From: Dipetalonema caudispina
Taxonomy: Eukaryota > Nematoda > Chromadorea > Rhabditida > Onchocercidae
Assembly: GCA_013365325.1 (NCBI GenBank)
Contig: JABVXV010000001.1
Coordinates: 1,426,001-1,490,000 of the forward strand
Length of the DNA: 64,000 nucleotides
Reading direction: 5' to 3'
The translations under genes and the position numbers were made by a program. Positions 26,536-39,638 of the stretch are shown here, one piece after another. The notes under the pieces were generated by a model, which ran no database searches, was not told the origin of the DNA, and worked only from the letters and a program-made list of their open reading frames with translations. Positions within the stretch are counted from its first letter, which is position 1. Every line of letters starts with the position of its first letter.

Positions 26536-29206
26536 CGATGAACCCAAACTATTTGCTACTTTATACCTTAGACAAATCCATGAAATCCTTCATAGATTCT
26601 TCTGTTCATATCATTTCTCGTAATGACTAACATCCTATAATTCCTCTTCTTCATAAGCTATTATTATCAGCCAAACCCGATCTCATCACTAATCTGATCG
26701 CTATCGACCTGATCGCTTAATCTTTCTATTGCATACTATTCCGACCAGATCACAATGAAAATTATCTCGCTCATCATAAAATGATGACAATTATTTGCCA
26801 GGGAAGATTTTAACATTTCGGAAGTATTCCCATTATTTAGAATTAATCTTAAGGGTGAATGCACTTATCGATTACTCAACATATCCTCCAGAAATACCCA
26901 CTAATTGATTCCCTTTATAATTTTCCAAATGTAACCCAATTAGAATCTGTATTTCCGTTGCTTACACTAACCTTCCCCTCTGCTACTAAATTCAAAAGAA
27001 CAGCCGAAATATGCAACAAAGTTACGGTTCAAGTGAAGTCTGATAACATCTTCTTACTTCATTACTTTGCATGGGTACACGTTTGTAACAACTAATTTTT
27101 GGCATAATTACGTGATTCGAGACGCATGTAAACCTCATACCAATCATATTGTATTAACAACGAGTGGTGAATCTCATTAGGACCGATGTTGTTTATTTAT
27201 ACGAAGGGAATTATCAACGCTGGTTAAAAATGGTACGAGGATAAGTGTTCTTGTAGAAGGCGAGGGAAGAAAAATCAGTGAAAAAAAAAAGAGCGGAACG
27301 AAGTGATCGCATGACGGGACACAATCCAGAGACAAGATCATGTGACACATGCTGTTGTTATTCAGCGAAAGATCACTACGGATAAATTATCTGGGAACTG
27401 AATAATTTAAGAGGATTTCGGATCAATCACAACAGTAACTTACAGTGTCCACAGTACGACTAAGGAAGTGCGATCTTGGCCGACAGGTATAACAATAAAA
27501 ATATCGATAAAGCTTTCCAACCTGATCATCAACAGATAATAATTTTGCATACCGTATAGCAATCCAATTATATATGAAGAGTAAAAATTCATTACAGCTT
27601 CTGAATCTACGTGGAAAACCTTTAGAAAAATGACACAAAATCCGTCAATTAAATCAATCATTTAATCACAAGTCACACCTGCAGAAAACATCATCATTTA
27701 CGGATTACACAATCATTATTTCCTCACAAAAGCTTTTTCACTATCCCGTTAGAATTTGAAACTTGAGATGACATGAAGGGAATAAGTGGACCGCAGGTAC
27801 GCATGCAGCAATCTCTTCTTTGAATTCATAGGAATTAAAAGAAAAACTAAAATGGAGACTCAGCTAAGAAGGTAATAAAATTTCTGTCTCCCTTCATCAT
27901 GCCCCTCCCCACCAAGAATTAGATGAATGCAAGAATCTTTTCAACTCATAATTAAAGCAGTGGTAAAACGGAAAAAAAATCATTCATAACAAAACATATT
28001 AGAACAGAATTGAGAGAGAAAAAAGCACAATAAAACAAGGAACATCGCCGGTAATCAAATTAAATTCTGATTTGTTATTTGTAGAATTGATCGTAGACAC
28101 AAAAAATGATTTCGATCTGTCAATTATCAAAAAATAATAACTGTAGCCAACGCATAATTTAAAAAACGTAATGAAGCATTGCGTGAATCGGGGTAAGTTT
28201 GAAGGAATTTAAATTCATATAAAAAAAAGATTATTTGCGTATTCAAATTTTTATTTGTCGATAAGCAATATATCGATTCCTTCTCATATCCCGAATCCCT
28301 CACAACAGAAGAAAAATTATTTCAGGTAATCCAAGCTGAATTGCACACACACACGCCGAGGACAAGTGGTTGAATTATTGTGCTGATTGGTTCAGTTCGG
28401 AAAATATAATGAATGAAAATAATTTGTGAGACATTACCTGAAAAGCAGCAAGAATAAGTGTTAAAGAAAATCTCAGGTGTATCGCACAGGATCACCTCAT
28501 CTAAATTTCAAACATCTCTTATTTCAATAGTACACAATCAAAGCCATAAAAAGGCTTGAGCAGTATTACTTCATGGCCTTTTTTAATAGACTTTAAGAAG
28601 TGTACACTAATTTAAAATAGTTACACTGGTAAGTTTATGAATTGGCTTTCTCCATTTAACATTTTTTTTTTTTAGTTATAGTATTCAGAAACCTCCCTCA
28701 TTTTAAGGAAATAAATGATAAGCATATTCATTCGATTAATTATGGTAATGCTTAATCGAGATAAACAAGTCTTATTCAAAAATACATTCAGTCAATTGAA
28801 AAATATTCATATTCTGAATACTATGATGAGTGGTAAGTATAGACAAAAATAATAAACGATAGACAAATCTGGAAATAAAAACCATCAAAGTTTCTCTCAT
28901 TTTGCTATCGATTATAATTAATGCGATGAAATCTCAACGGTGAAGCATTAACGACGATATTTAAATCCATGAAATAAAGTGTCCCCAGTAAACTCCAACT
29001 TACTTAATCACTAAAGTCGCACAATCGTTATGTAAGCGATGTAGTATTCAGTCTAATTCTTTTTTGTTCTTACGGTTAGGAAAAAACAACACTTAATTTA
29101 CCGTGAACTTACAATAAAATTGAAATGAAGCCATATCGGCAGGAAGTTGAAATATTTTCGAGATAGAAGTTTTTTTTTTTTCTCGCAAATGAACTGAAAT
29201 TAGAAA
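26536..29206. other. Intergenic, no supported gene
   Basis: Upstream of REV7 and downstream of the calponin-like gene (both minus strand). A minus-strand open stretch at 27440-27661 is hydrophobic (YIIGLLYGMQNYYLLMIR) and flanked by acceptor-like TTCTGCAG and donor-like CAG|GTTGGA sites, but no partner exon or family was found. Otherwise AT-rich sequence with short A runs. Confidence 0.45.
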
Positions 29207-32200
29207 TCAATGAACAGCAACAGCCGGTGCATCGACGCTTCCTGCCTCAACTTTTTTGCATACTTCCTCTTCCGTCTGTTTTTCTTCAACAACCTATAAA
29301 CACAACCTACAGTGATTTTAAATTGTTCATTATTGTCCCACTGATTATTTTTGATCGTTACTCACTACAAGGCATCGATCATTACCATCAGAGCAGACCA
29401 TACTGCTCCTATTTCTTTAAACAAATTTTTTTCGGGTAATAGGGTTTAGAAAACAGTGATACTTTTACAACAATCATATTCCAGAAGTGTTTTCGTAGAA
29501 CTCTGTGAAATGAATAATCCATTCCCACCCGGTAATCATATCGTAGTGGATTATCATTCTTCAAGGTATTCCTTACTACTCTGTCATATTGCAATTAATT
29601 ATCCGTCGTACAGTTTCATTCTGACAAAGTTTCTAATTGCAGAAAATAGAAAAACCTTTTCAACAGTTGTTGCCTTATCTTTCCCTTCGGCTTCTTTTGC
29701 AAGTTTTTTCGGCGTCTGCAAAAGACATTTTCTTTCATTTCAATTAGATATTAATGAACAGCAACAGCCGGTACATCGACGCTTCCCGTTTGAGCATCAA
29801 CTTTTTTGCATACTTCAGGGAAACAAAGAAAAACAAGTCCTCGGGGACCGTTTCAGTGGTAGCAATTCTGTTTTGTTCCATACTTACTTCTCATCATATA
29901 TTCATGAAGTCAAAAGAGTGAGTGAATAACATTTATAAAAATGTATTTACAATTATTTCCCGCTCCAGTACTAACCAATCAATGTACCAAGAGTTGTTGG
30001 AACAAACCTGAGTTGGCTGTGCTCGTCTGAAAAAATTTAAAATTGTCTGCACAAGATTTGTCGGCACCACTTGTGAAGCTGCTTGAACGAGCTGCTCGGC
30101 ATCAATTCCCTAAAATTAACCAAATTATTTATTAATTAAATTCAAACAAAAGAAAAAACCTCCATCAATTCGTGGACCAGTCATCTTATCAAAAAAAAAA
30201 AAGTGAAACTATCGATGAAGAACACAACCTTTTGCTCAAAAATGCCTTGTGCCTTGAGCGCAAGCTGCATAAGTGTGTTAAATACTGCTTGATATCCTGC
30301 TTTTCCTTTCTCTTGCAGATCCGCAGCAGTAAATACCTGCAACGAATTCCTTGCAATTAAATGACAAGTAAAAAGTTCTGATGTCAAACAGAGTATTACG
30401 TTCACTCGTTTTGTCATCATATTCAAAATTATTCTGAAAATTATTTTAAAAAAGTAAACATATTTCATTTATAGAATTTGAGCAATACAGATCGACATAC
30501 CGTCTCGAGTGTATTTACTCCTTAATTTTGTTAATTAAAATCGTTCCCGGAAGATACGTCTCTGCTCTCAATGGTTGCATTGTAAAATTAAAATCCTAAC
30601 ATTTACGCAATTCTCAATTCTTTTTTGGCCATTGAAGCCAAGCGAGCAGCAAAAATTTAATCTATTTTAGCTTTGCAATGGCCAAATAGCTGTTTATGTT
30701 TAGGATGGCGTGCCAGTCACAGCAATTCGGTTGTAGCTTCTTTGTATGGAGTAGTAGCGTCTCATGGCCAAAAAAAAAAATGTCTAGAATGAGAAGATCG
30801 ATGTCTACAGCTTATCAATATACAACAGCCTAAGAGACATATATAACAGACCAGTCTGGCCATAGTATCCACCAATCATTCTTCTCCATTCTGCATACAT
30901 GAATACATTCTACTGAGAAGCAAATAATCTGCAGTCAATTGACTAATAAGATTTATTTCTTAATCAAATGAACCTTAGAAAGAGGAACTATACTGCTAGG
31001 ATATTCAATGGATCATCAGCATCGAACGAAGAGAATGGATAAATTAATTCATCGGATAAGCATGAATGAATCAATTTCTTATTATCTTCCATCTCATATC
31101 CCCTCACTTGCACTAAAACATCTTCGTCAGTGCTTGATGATTTATTGAGTCTGGGATATGAGAGGCTGAAGCTATATAGCAAGGAGCAAGGGACAGAGAG
31201 CAGCCAACCATGCCATGCCACAATCCAAATTTATTCCTCCGCCATTGTTTAGACTCAGTGTCCTACCAAGCCAATCAAGACAAGAGATGAACTGCAATCT
31301 AATTTATCAAATTCCTTCTACCTACATAAAAAACAATTTCGTTAGAATTTATTCCATTCAAAAGGACCGACTATTACCTCATCCATTCCAATTATAATAT
31401 TCAATAATTCACTTTAAGCCCTTAATCTCTCACTACTAATAAAAGTATCAACCGTCAGCATCGTTTTTAACTAATTAAGATAAGATAATATTAAAACCGC
31501 TTGGCTGCTAAGAGCGACTTACTATTAGGTGTAATATTATCTTATATTAAAATCCTAGTGATAGGATTTCACACCGAACAAATCTCTCAAAAGATATCCG
31601 AGGTAGCATTCTCAAACTGTTTTTCTGATTTTAATTAAGCCAATAATTATGTTGATAGTCTTCAAAAAAAGAAAAAACAAACCATCTGGCCTTTAGCCAA
31701 AAGAATAAAGTATTAAGCTAATTTTCCAGAAACTTCCATATCTGTTCTTATAAACTTTGACATCACAGCGCTTTCATCTCGCTAGAGTAGCAGTGAACTG
31801 CAACGACATCATAAAATGATGTGTCTTATTTTCCTCTTTTCTTCCTTCCTTTTTGGATTCACATCATTTTAATGTGACTCGATGATGTATCCGGAAAATC
31901 TGCGGATGATATCCTTATCTTTAACAATCAACAAACACTTCATTTACCTTATCCTCCACCCCCCTGCTCGCGTTTTCGTCAGTTGCTGCTTCTTCCCTCA
32001 CTGAACAAACAAAAGAATTTCTGATTGCGCGAACCGCTCGCACACAATTTACGACTTCCACAGTTGTTTCAAACCAATTGGGACTATTTTACAATAGAAT
32101 GAGTAATACTACCAGCTTTTATCTGTCAGGCGCGGGGAAAACGGAGCTCAGACCCTTGATGGATTGTTCATAAGCTGATCTATTCCAACCCCACTGGATC

Positions 32201-34059
32201 ATAGTATCAAAAGTACAATGAACTTGAGTCCTTCGCTTAGTCTGAAGCTATCTGGCAGCCATCAACAATCGGTTGAGCTCTTCAACACCAAAAAGTTAAG
32301 AAAAAGCAACCGAACCAATACAACCAAGAGGCAGCAACAGATTGACGGACTGTAAATTATTTATATGTAATCACTTTTCCCCTTATTTCAAGAAAGATAC
32401 AATTAGCCTAGCAAAGAAGACAAAGACTTGTCACTGTTCTCTAGTCAAAATCCATGTCATACGAAAGGAAAATTCAGTAATATTTGCTTTATTACTCCTA
32501 CTACACCTCTCCATTGCAAATTGTCCGTAATGAGATGACCAGTAATCTGTGTTCAGTGAAACTTGAAATGACACAATAAATTATGACGAGTGAAAATAAT
32601 CGAAAGATACGAAAACAGTGACCTGCTCCTCGGATAAACCAGCTTTTTCTTTAGCAAAATTGATGAAAGCGTTGATGTTAGATGCCTGATTTGCCTTATC
32701 TTTAGCCGCGTTCCCTTCATGGATCGTCTCGATAGTGCCCGGTTGAAGTCGATTCGCTAATTTTGCCAGCAGTGATCCATCTCGGAGGAACGACAAAAAT
32801 TGATTCTTTGTAACAGCATCACTTTTGCCAGGTAATATTTGCCGTTTGTCTTCTTCTTCAATAGCCAATTGCTGAGCCCAGTCTAACAATCGGTAGTTTA
32901 CCTGCAAATAATAATCCTCTTTCAATTTGAATTTGCAGTGTCCTGCCCTTCATGATATTACTAATACGTTATCGAAAGTGAAATACGCTTGTGCAAAGCT
33001 TATTAGACTTGACTGGATCCCATTAGCCAAGTACGTTCATAATCTCGAAGTTACTCATGTTTGGAACTAACTAAACAGGCCGTAACAGACCATGTTCCAT
33101 CCACTTGAAATTCCCTGTTGGACTTCATGATGTTGCAAATTAAAGACGAAATTACTAATAAATTTTTGAACCCAAAAGTTCAAGTAACTTGAAATCGAGC
33201 TGGAAGCAGTGGTCAATGGTCAATTATGAAAGAGCATTAGCTCATTTTCCTGCTATAGAAAAGACTGGTACCTTATGGACAGCACCGGGAATCAGTGAAT
33301 TCACCCAACCGACCGGATCTTCTCGTGGATCCTTCCGCGGTTCCGGCACACTTTCCTTTGCTTCAACCTCCTTTAGTTCAGCAGTATCCGAATCCTTCAC
33401 ATCAGCATCAACAGCAGGTATATCGTCATCAGGATTGACTGATGCTGGCAATTTGCTTTCTGTCATTGGTGAATTCGTATTTGGAGCCTAGAAAGAGAGC
33501 AACTTCGCAGGGCAGTTACGCTTTAGAAACGGAAAAAACGAAACATGAAACACATTAATGTCCAATACACTCCTTCTTTGTGCCTTAAGCCGAATTGTAC
33601 GATCTAAATTTCTGACACAATAAATTCAATTGCTTCCGAGAAAAATGAATGTTGTCAGTTCTTCTCATATTATCTTCGATATTGATATCATTTCCCTACT
33701 CCTCGACTGAAACCTAATAGCAAAAAAAGGATACATGTTCGTAAAACGTAAGCATTTCAAAACTTCCTTTACTAAGACGGAATAATACAGACAACATCGA
33801 GCACCATAAAGTGCTGACAGATATGTGGTGGCTTAATGTGACAGATACAGAAAGGGAAAACAAGACTTATTCAACAAATGCTGGTTAAATTTTAGGTGGA
33901 CTGTAATAGAACAGTTCAACCTGTATTAAGCACTCAACCAATTTGCTTTTTTAGACTGATCCCCTAGTAGATTGATAAATTCTATATAATGAAGCACGGT
34001 GAAAGCAAAAAAAAAACCTCGTCAGTGGCAATAGTGACTTTCGTTTCTGTTTCAGTCAT
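29207..34059 (-). CDS. Calponin-homology (CH) domain protein, transgelin/CHDP-like
   Basis: Six exons on the minus strand, all phase 0: 34059-34018, 33487-33272, 32901-32623, 30336-30229, 30109-30008, 29293-29207, giving 277 residues. An acidic, probably disordered N-terminus (residues 1-75; KDSDTAELKEVEAKE) leads into VGWVNSLIPGAV and a single type-3-like CH domain (about 87-205): LLDWAQQLAIEEEDK, FLSFLRDGSLLAKLANRL, NINAFINFAKEKAGLSEEQ, VFTAADLQEKG. A helical segment then a Val/Glu tail ending VDAPAVAVH complete it. CH proteins of this class bind actin or cortical signalling partners; no calponin repeats are present. The 2.3-kb intron 30337-32622 is large. An upstream copy of the terminal exon lies in the last intron (see separate entry). 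CH identification is secure; the exact orthologue is not. Confidence 0.82.
29751..29817 (-). pseudogene. Duplicate of the calponin-like gene's terminal exon
   Basis: This stretch in the last intron repeats the 3' end of the terminal exon: it reads VCKKVDAQTGSVDVPAVAVH then stop, against VCKKVEAGSVDAPAVAVH in the used exon (29207-29293). The six-base insertion and substitutions keep the frame. The 5' half of the exon is not conserved, and its acceptor-like CTGAAG would enter in a different phase from the preceding exon, so normal splicing would give an unrelated tail. It is either a relict or an alternative 3' exon reached from another donor. Confidence 0.6.
31480..31545. repeat. Perfect 14-bp inverted repeat in an intron
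   Basis: ATAAGATAATATTA at 31480-31493 and its exact reverse complement at 31532-31545 enclose a 38-base loop. The loop itself contains CGCT...AGCG. It lies inside the 2.3-kb intron of the calponin-like gene. Could be a hairpin RNA, a small MITE remnant, or chance in AT-rich DNA. Confidence 0.6.
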
Positions 34060-35299
34060 TGCAGATGATGGAATGTTATAATTAACAAACAATGCCTGAT
34101 TAGGCCTTACGCCGCTGCAACTACAATACTTTGACGTTCGGTATAAAATGGATGTATCAGGAAATGCAGAAAGTGACACGGTCAGTGTTTGTAATACGGA
34201 ATTTAAAAGTCTTAAATGCAATTCCTTTCTGCAAATTCAAATACAGACGCATTATATGACATATAACGCAAGACAGTACGTTGAAAAAGTGGCCAGCGGA
34301 GAAGAAAGATATTACGCGATCTATCCGCAGTAATATATGCAAAATATTTTACAGACAAAGATATGAAAATTTACTTGTTCATGCAGATGAAACGGATACG
34401 AGCTCTTGCAAAATTTGTAGAATTTAAAAGAGTAGAGGATTTTGGTGGGATTGCGAAATTATTTACAACTTGTAAATATTGTATGACTGAAAGTGAAGAG
34501 AAAGAACGGATATATATAACGTATCAACATCTCTCGTTGGATGAGACGATAAGTTATAATAGCGAATGCAAGCGCAAATAACTTTCGTTAAACAAACACT
34601 CATTAGAAGAGCTTTTCCGGGTATCATCTTGCAAGTGGTACACGGAATGCTAAAAGAGTCGGTAGTTTCTAAATGGCCTGATTTGAACTATGACCGTTTC
34701 CAGCACTAGTTCATGGAAGCATGAAGTAAGAAAGAGGAAGTAGCAAGAGCACCTCTCTCGTTCTACTTTAGAAAATATATGTAATTTCCATTTGGAGAAG
34801 AAATACCGGGAAGGAGAGGATGAAAGAAATGTTTTACGTGAGAGTGTATCTCCTGAAAGTGTAATATTTCAAATTAGGAAAGAATTATAAACTCGAAATT
34901 ATGAGAGAAAATGAGATGATATGTAATACTATCCTGTCTCAGAAAGATTTATTTTGATTTGCCGCAATTGATAATTTATATGTACAGAAATTATTAACAT
35001 GATTATATAAGGGATAGTTGGCAGGAAATTAGTAGGGAGAGAGGATAAAGAATTTGATGGGCACATAAAGGCGCAAGTATCAGCAACGGTAAGCAAATTA
35101 TGCTGCTAATTCGAGAACTTCTCAAGTTTTGGATCAACATCAGTAAATTGGAACCTCAACTCCTCCAGTAGCAGTAACTTTCTAAAAAGCAGCCGATCGG
35201 TAATCCTTACTTCACTTGGACAATCATTATCTGTTACACTCTGTCACTCAACTAAACTATTCACTTCCACTGAATATTAAAATTGAAAGCAAGAGAAGT

Positions 35300-36322
35300 A
35301 TCCGAGAAGTGGACTTGTCGGAGGTTAATAGTGATGGCGCAAATACACAGGAGTTGAATTATTTGTTGGGCTTTTCACCGCAACAAAAGATACATAGATC
35401 GAGAGAGTGCTGTGACAACAGTTGTTAAGTGAAGTATGTGAAGACTGCTGTACTACTTACTACTACTGTACAAACATAGATTCCTCGCAGAAATCCTCAC
35501 TAATGCGTTTACCTCGCATAATCAAAAGCTAAATGATCCTCAACCAAAAGATATGTTTGCATAGCATTCTACAACAATGTAAAGCAACATTCCTGAACCG
35601 TCAGTCGTATTGGTTTTTTCCCTTCCAAGAAAGAAGTGTAGAAATGAAAGTTAAAGCGGAATTCAATTCAATTCAGTTCATGAAATCGGTCTACAAAGTG
35701 GGACATGGAAGGATGTTTTGAATGTAACAGGAAGTAAATATTACACTTTTTCAGCTTAGTACAACCATCAGTTAAGAGCGCAATGTTCTCGGAAGACAAA
35801 GAATTGCACGACCATTGCCACTTCTGATGTAACATCCTCCTACATTCCAAAACAAACTCCTCAAATTTTTGAAACGAAATTGCTGGAAAAAAAAGAAAAG
35901 AAAAAAAAAAAAACTATCCACCATGGTCCAACCTATTCCCCTATTGCTTTGAATTCATTTCTGAGAGCAAAATGATATAATGAGGTTATCCACTTACAAT
36001 GCACATGACATTTGCTTCCTGTGACCCACTGGACTAATCAGATCTCATCCCATCCCTATCCTTTTTTCGTCCCTCGAGAAGACCTCAACAGACAACAATT
36101 TCCTCCTCCACTAAGTTATAACGCTGAATTATTGAAATGAACTCCTACCGGAAGCATCATTAGATAATACCATTCCTCAATGTGGATCTCATAGCGAGAG
36201 TGTCGTGTGCCAAATATCACACTACTTGTGCGAGTTTCTAAATCATCTACAAGCAACTGAGGTATTAAAATCTGCGCTATGAAATCTTCCGCTTTACCAA
36301 AACTCTTGATAAAAGTAAAGAT
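35300..36322 (-). CDS. Orphan exon-like stretches of an unidentified minus-strand gene
   Basis: The best piece is 36322-36149: a GGCAG acceptor, 58 open codons, and a CCG|GTAGGA donor, exactly divisible by three. It reads SFGKAEDFIAQILIPQLLV and YEIHIEEWYYLMMLP, which looks like globular protein. A second stretch begins at 35882 after TTTTTTCCAG and is open in two frames; the one with KFEEFVLECRRMLHQKW looks more protein-like, but its phase does not match the first exon. A third possible terminal exon ends with PVYLRHHY and stop near 35328. I recognise no family and cannot build a continuous model. Confidence 0.3.
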
Positions 36323-39300
36323 CTGCCTAACTTCCCTCTTTAAGCTCAAGTGTTATGTTACCAAAAAGAAATTCTCATTTGACCTCAACTATCGGAAAAA
36401 ATTGCTCGTGTGACAAATACCTTGTCCTAAAACATCCAGGATTCCATAAAATACTGAACAACGAATAAACGAAAAATAAAAGTTGGAAAAGATGGTTAAG
36501 GAAAAATGAGACCGCCGACCATGATGACATCATCTATTGGGAGACACCACGAGCAGTATATATTGCAAGAGTACTGAGATATCCGGGAATCTTACAGAAA
36601 TCTGAGAAGGGTAATATGAAATATTTTGGTCGCAATTCCGAAGCACTGTCAACAATGCTCGGTGCACTCATTAAGCGCGCTGCACTCATTAACGTTGCCG
36701 ATCTTACTCGAGCACTGATATAGAAGCAAAATAAGCTCGAAATACTAAATTAGAGTAATTGATGAGCCAATATTGTAAACAAACTGACTATTCGATTACC
36801 TCAAATTACCCTTCTTCCGGATGCTAAAAGGATGGGAATAGGCGCCAGCTATCACATCCCAAAACGATAGCAAACAAGCAACTCTCTCTTTGCATAGGCA
36901 ATAATTCATAAGTGTGGGCCAGTAATTGGTCAGGGAGAATGATAGAAGTATGTCAGTACACCTTACGGACAACGTCCCGATGATTCATCGGCAGCAATCA
37001 TGAACTTTCTACAAACATTTCTTAGTAGAAACCAACATTTGGTAGTGTTGAAGGATTAAAACTAACTCGATAATGTCACTTTCCCCTTCATCTTAAATAA
37101 ACCGACAGTGAAGAAGTGAAAACATAAGTAACTAGGCACACAGTATCGTATTGAAACCACTTTCTTATGAAACAAAGACGCATTTGGTGAAGAGTAAGGA
37201 TGCTCTATTAGCCAGAAACAGACCGCATCGTATCATTAGCACATTACGACAGCATCATCAATACCTACAATCAAATCAATTAGTGAAAGATAGCACATAT
37301 GTCCGAAATACTTTTCCAAGTTCATAGAAGAATAATGGGTAACACTGACACTCATTCTTAGGACAGAATCAGTTTGTCTTCCCTAACATACGTTGGGAAG
37401 AGATGAAAGATGCGGACAGTCAGTAGAAGAAAGATCTAAGGAATTGATAATATGATGCTGACTCATCAATGACCTGGCAGTAATGGTGATGGGACTAGAA
37501 TGGAAGGAGGAAGAGAAGGAAGGAAGGATACTTGGAAGAAGGGTATAGTAGTTGGAGGAGTAATAGGAAACATAAAGGGAGCTGATCAGATTGCTAAATT
37601 GCGAAAGAGTGGATGATGATGTGTCATTCTTGGGTAATTCCCATGCAGTAATGATAAAGACATCCTCTGGCAGCTACCCGTCTTCCTTCTTCCACAAATT
37701 ATAAATGTCCTGCTTCTTCCCGGGAGAAAGTTCTCTTCTATTGCGAAATTTGCTCAGGTGTATCACTGATACTTGAAACATGACACGTCGGTAGTGAAAT
37801 GATTACGAAATATCTCGAAATGTTGCAAGGCAAAAATTGAAAAGAAGTGAAGAATTGGGAAAAGAGCGAGATGTCATCTAAAACTCATTTCAGTCTGTCA
37901 GTTCCGGCAGAACTATCCAAACAGAGAAATATAACTTTAAGTAAATGTATGATGAATATAAGCGGTACAAGTTGAAGGCATATCCTTAGAGAAGTATCGG
38001 CTTCATAAAAGATGAACAAGTCGTAATATGTTCTCTGAAGCTTTAAGCAAGCCAAGATCAACTAGGGCTTGTAGGTCGAAATCGTTGACTCATTGCTAGA
38101 CTGGTAGGAACAGGAGGGTTTAATGGCAGGATGGTGAAAAAAGTAAATATTCGCTCAAGTCCTATCATCACAGGATATTCTATTCTGCCTGATGTTCATC
38201 TCTCTTAATGGAATGGTACGGATCGATCTGAAATGCAGGTTAAAGGTAAACCTTTTCTCTAGCTCCACTAACAATCACACAATGCCAACAAATTTCAGAA
38301 TGAATTAGAATAGACATGGATACAAGCCCACAATGCATCAACGTAACAACAACCATTATGATGAATAGCCATCTATCCGCAGAAGACCTCAGGGACGATA
38401 GGAGGCAGAGGACAATTGTACCACGGAAAAGCGAACCCATCCAAACAACGCATTTTCTTCTCATTGCCATTATAGGATCAGATCTCCCACCCTCTTTTTC
38501 CTTTCTATCCCACATGTCTGTCCACTAATGTCGTCCATTGAGTTCCTAAAGTGAGTCGTTGTCCTGCCACTCTATTTCAAGCATACTCATTCATCCATCT
38601 TTCCTATATACGCTTGGCCAGTCGACCTCTGACCGTAGAGTAAGCAATAGTAGCAGTAGGAGCGATAGAGCGGCAGTAGCAGCAGCAGGAGACGGTTGAG
38701 GATGAGGCATTATTTCGGTAATTCCAATGAGAGAGTCGAGGATTAGTGACCATTGTAGAAGAGGTGAGTGATAGACTAAACAAATGGAAGAGGAGAGATC
38801 AGTCCAGAGGTAAATGATGTCCAGCTTTGGCAGATGAGAATCCGCCTGCTTAGCAACGAGAAATTAGTTAGCTTATTCGTCCACAATAATCTTCGAAATA
38901 TTTCTCTATCTGTCAATGTGTCAACTGAGTGAACTAACTATCTCTTTCCCACTTCATTATAGAAATGTCCAGTGATAATGGAAGAGGTTTGATCAAATGA
39001 AGGCTCAGTAAGGAGCTCTACTTACTACCATACAAATCCGGTTTATAATTTAGGCCTATTGCCTTAATTATTTATTCATTGATGGCCAAGCACAGACATC
39101 GTTCATCGGACACAATAACTTCACCTAATAGTTGAGAATAACTACCTGAAAATTTTACCTCTCCGAAGGTATATAAAAAGAATTGAATTAAGGGGAAAAA
39201 AAATCTTTTTGAATTTACAATCATTGTGGCATACCGTACGTAATGACATGAAATGAAATATTCGGTACACTTACAAGCTGATCGTGAATGAATCATTGAG

Positions 39301-39603
39301 TCTGGTATACTTAAATGCTGATGATCTGGAACGGTACTAGTAATGAAATTGAATCATAACTTTTCATAACTTTGTCTTCCTCACAAACTATGATAGTTTA
39401 TTGATAAATTATATAAAATGATATGGTGTGAAAGTGATGATTGATATTGCTAGAAATCAATCACTGATTGAACGATCGGAGAGAGGAAATGGAAGACGAC
39501 AATTATCATTACGATGTTCCTTCAAATTGTTTAAGAGCAGCGGGAATTCCCAGACAACATTTTAAGCAGACAGTGAGATATTTGTCATTAGATTTATGAG
39601 TTT

Positions 39604-39605
<2 letters not shown>

Positions 39606-39636
<31 letters not shown>
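39606..39636. repeat. (AT)n microsatellite
   Basis: Uninterrupted alternating AT run of about 30 bases. Confidence 0.95.

Positions 39637-39638
<2 letters not shown>

Noticed and set aside
38240..38515. Hydrophobic 91-codon minus-strand stretch
   Set aside because: No splice partners or family; the opposite strand is open over part of the same segment.
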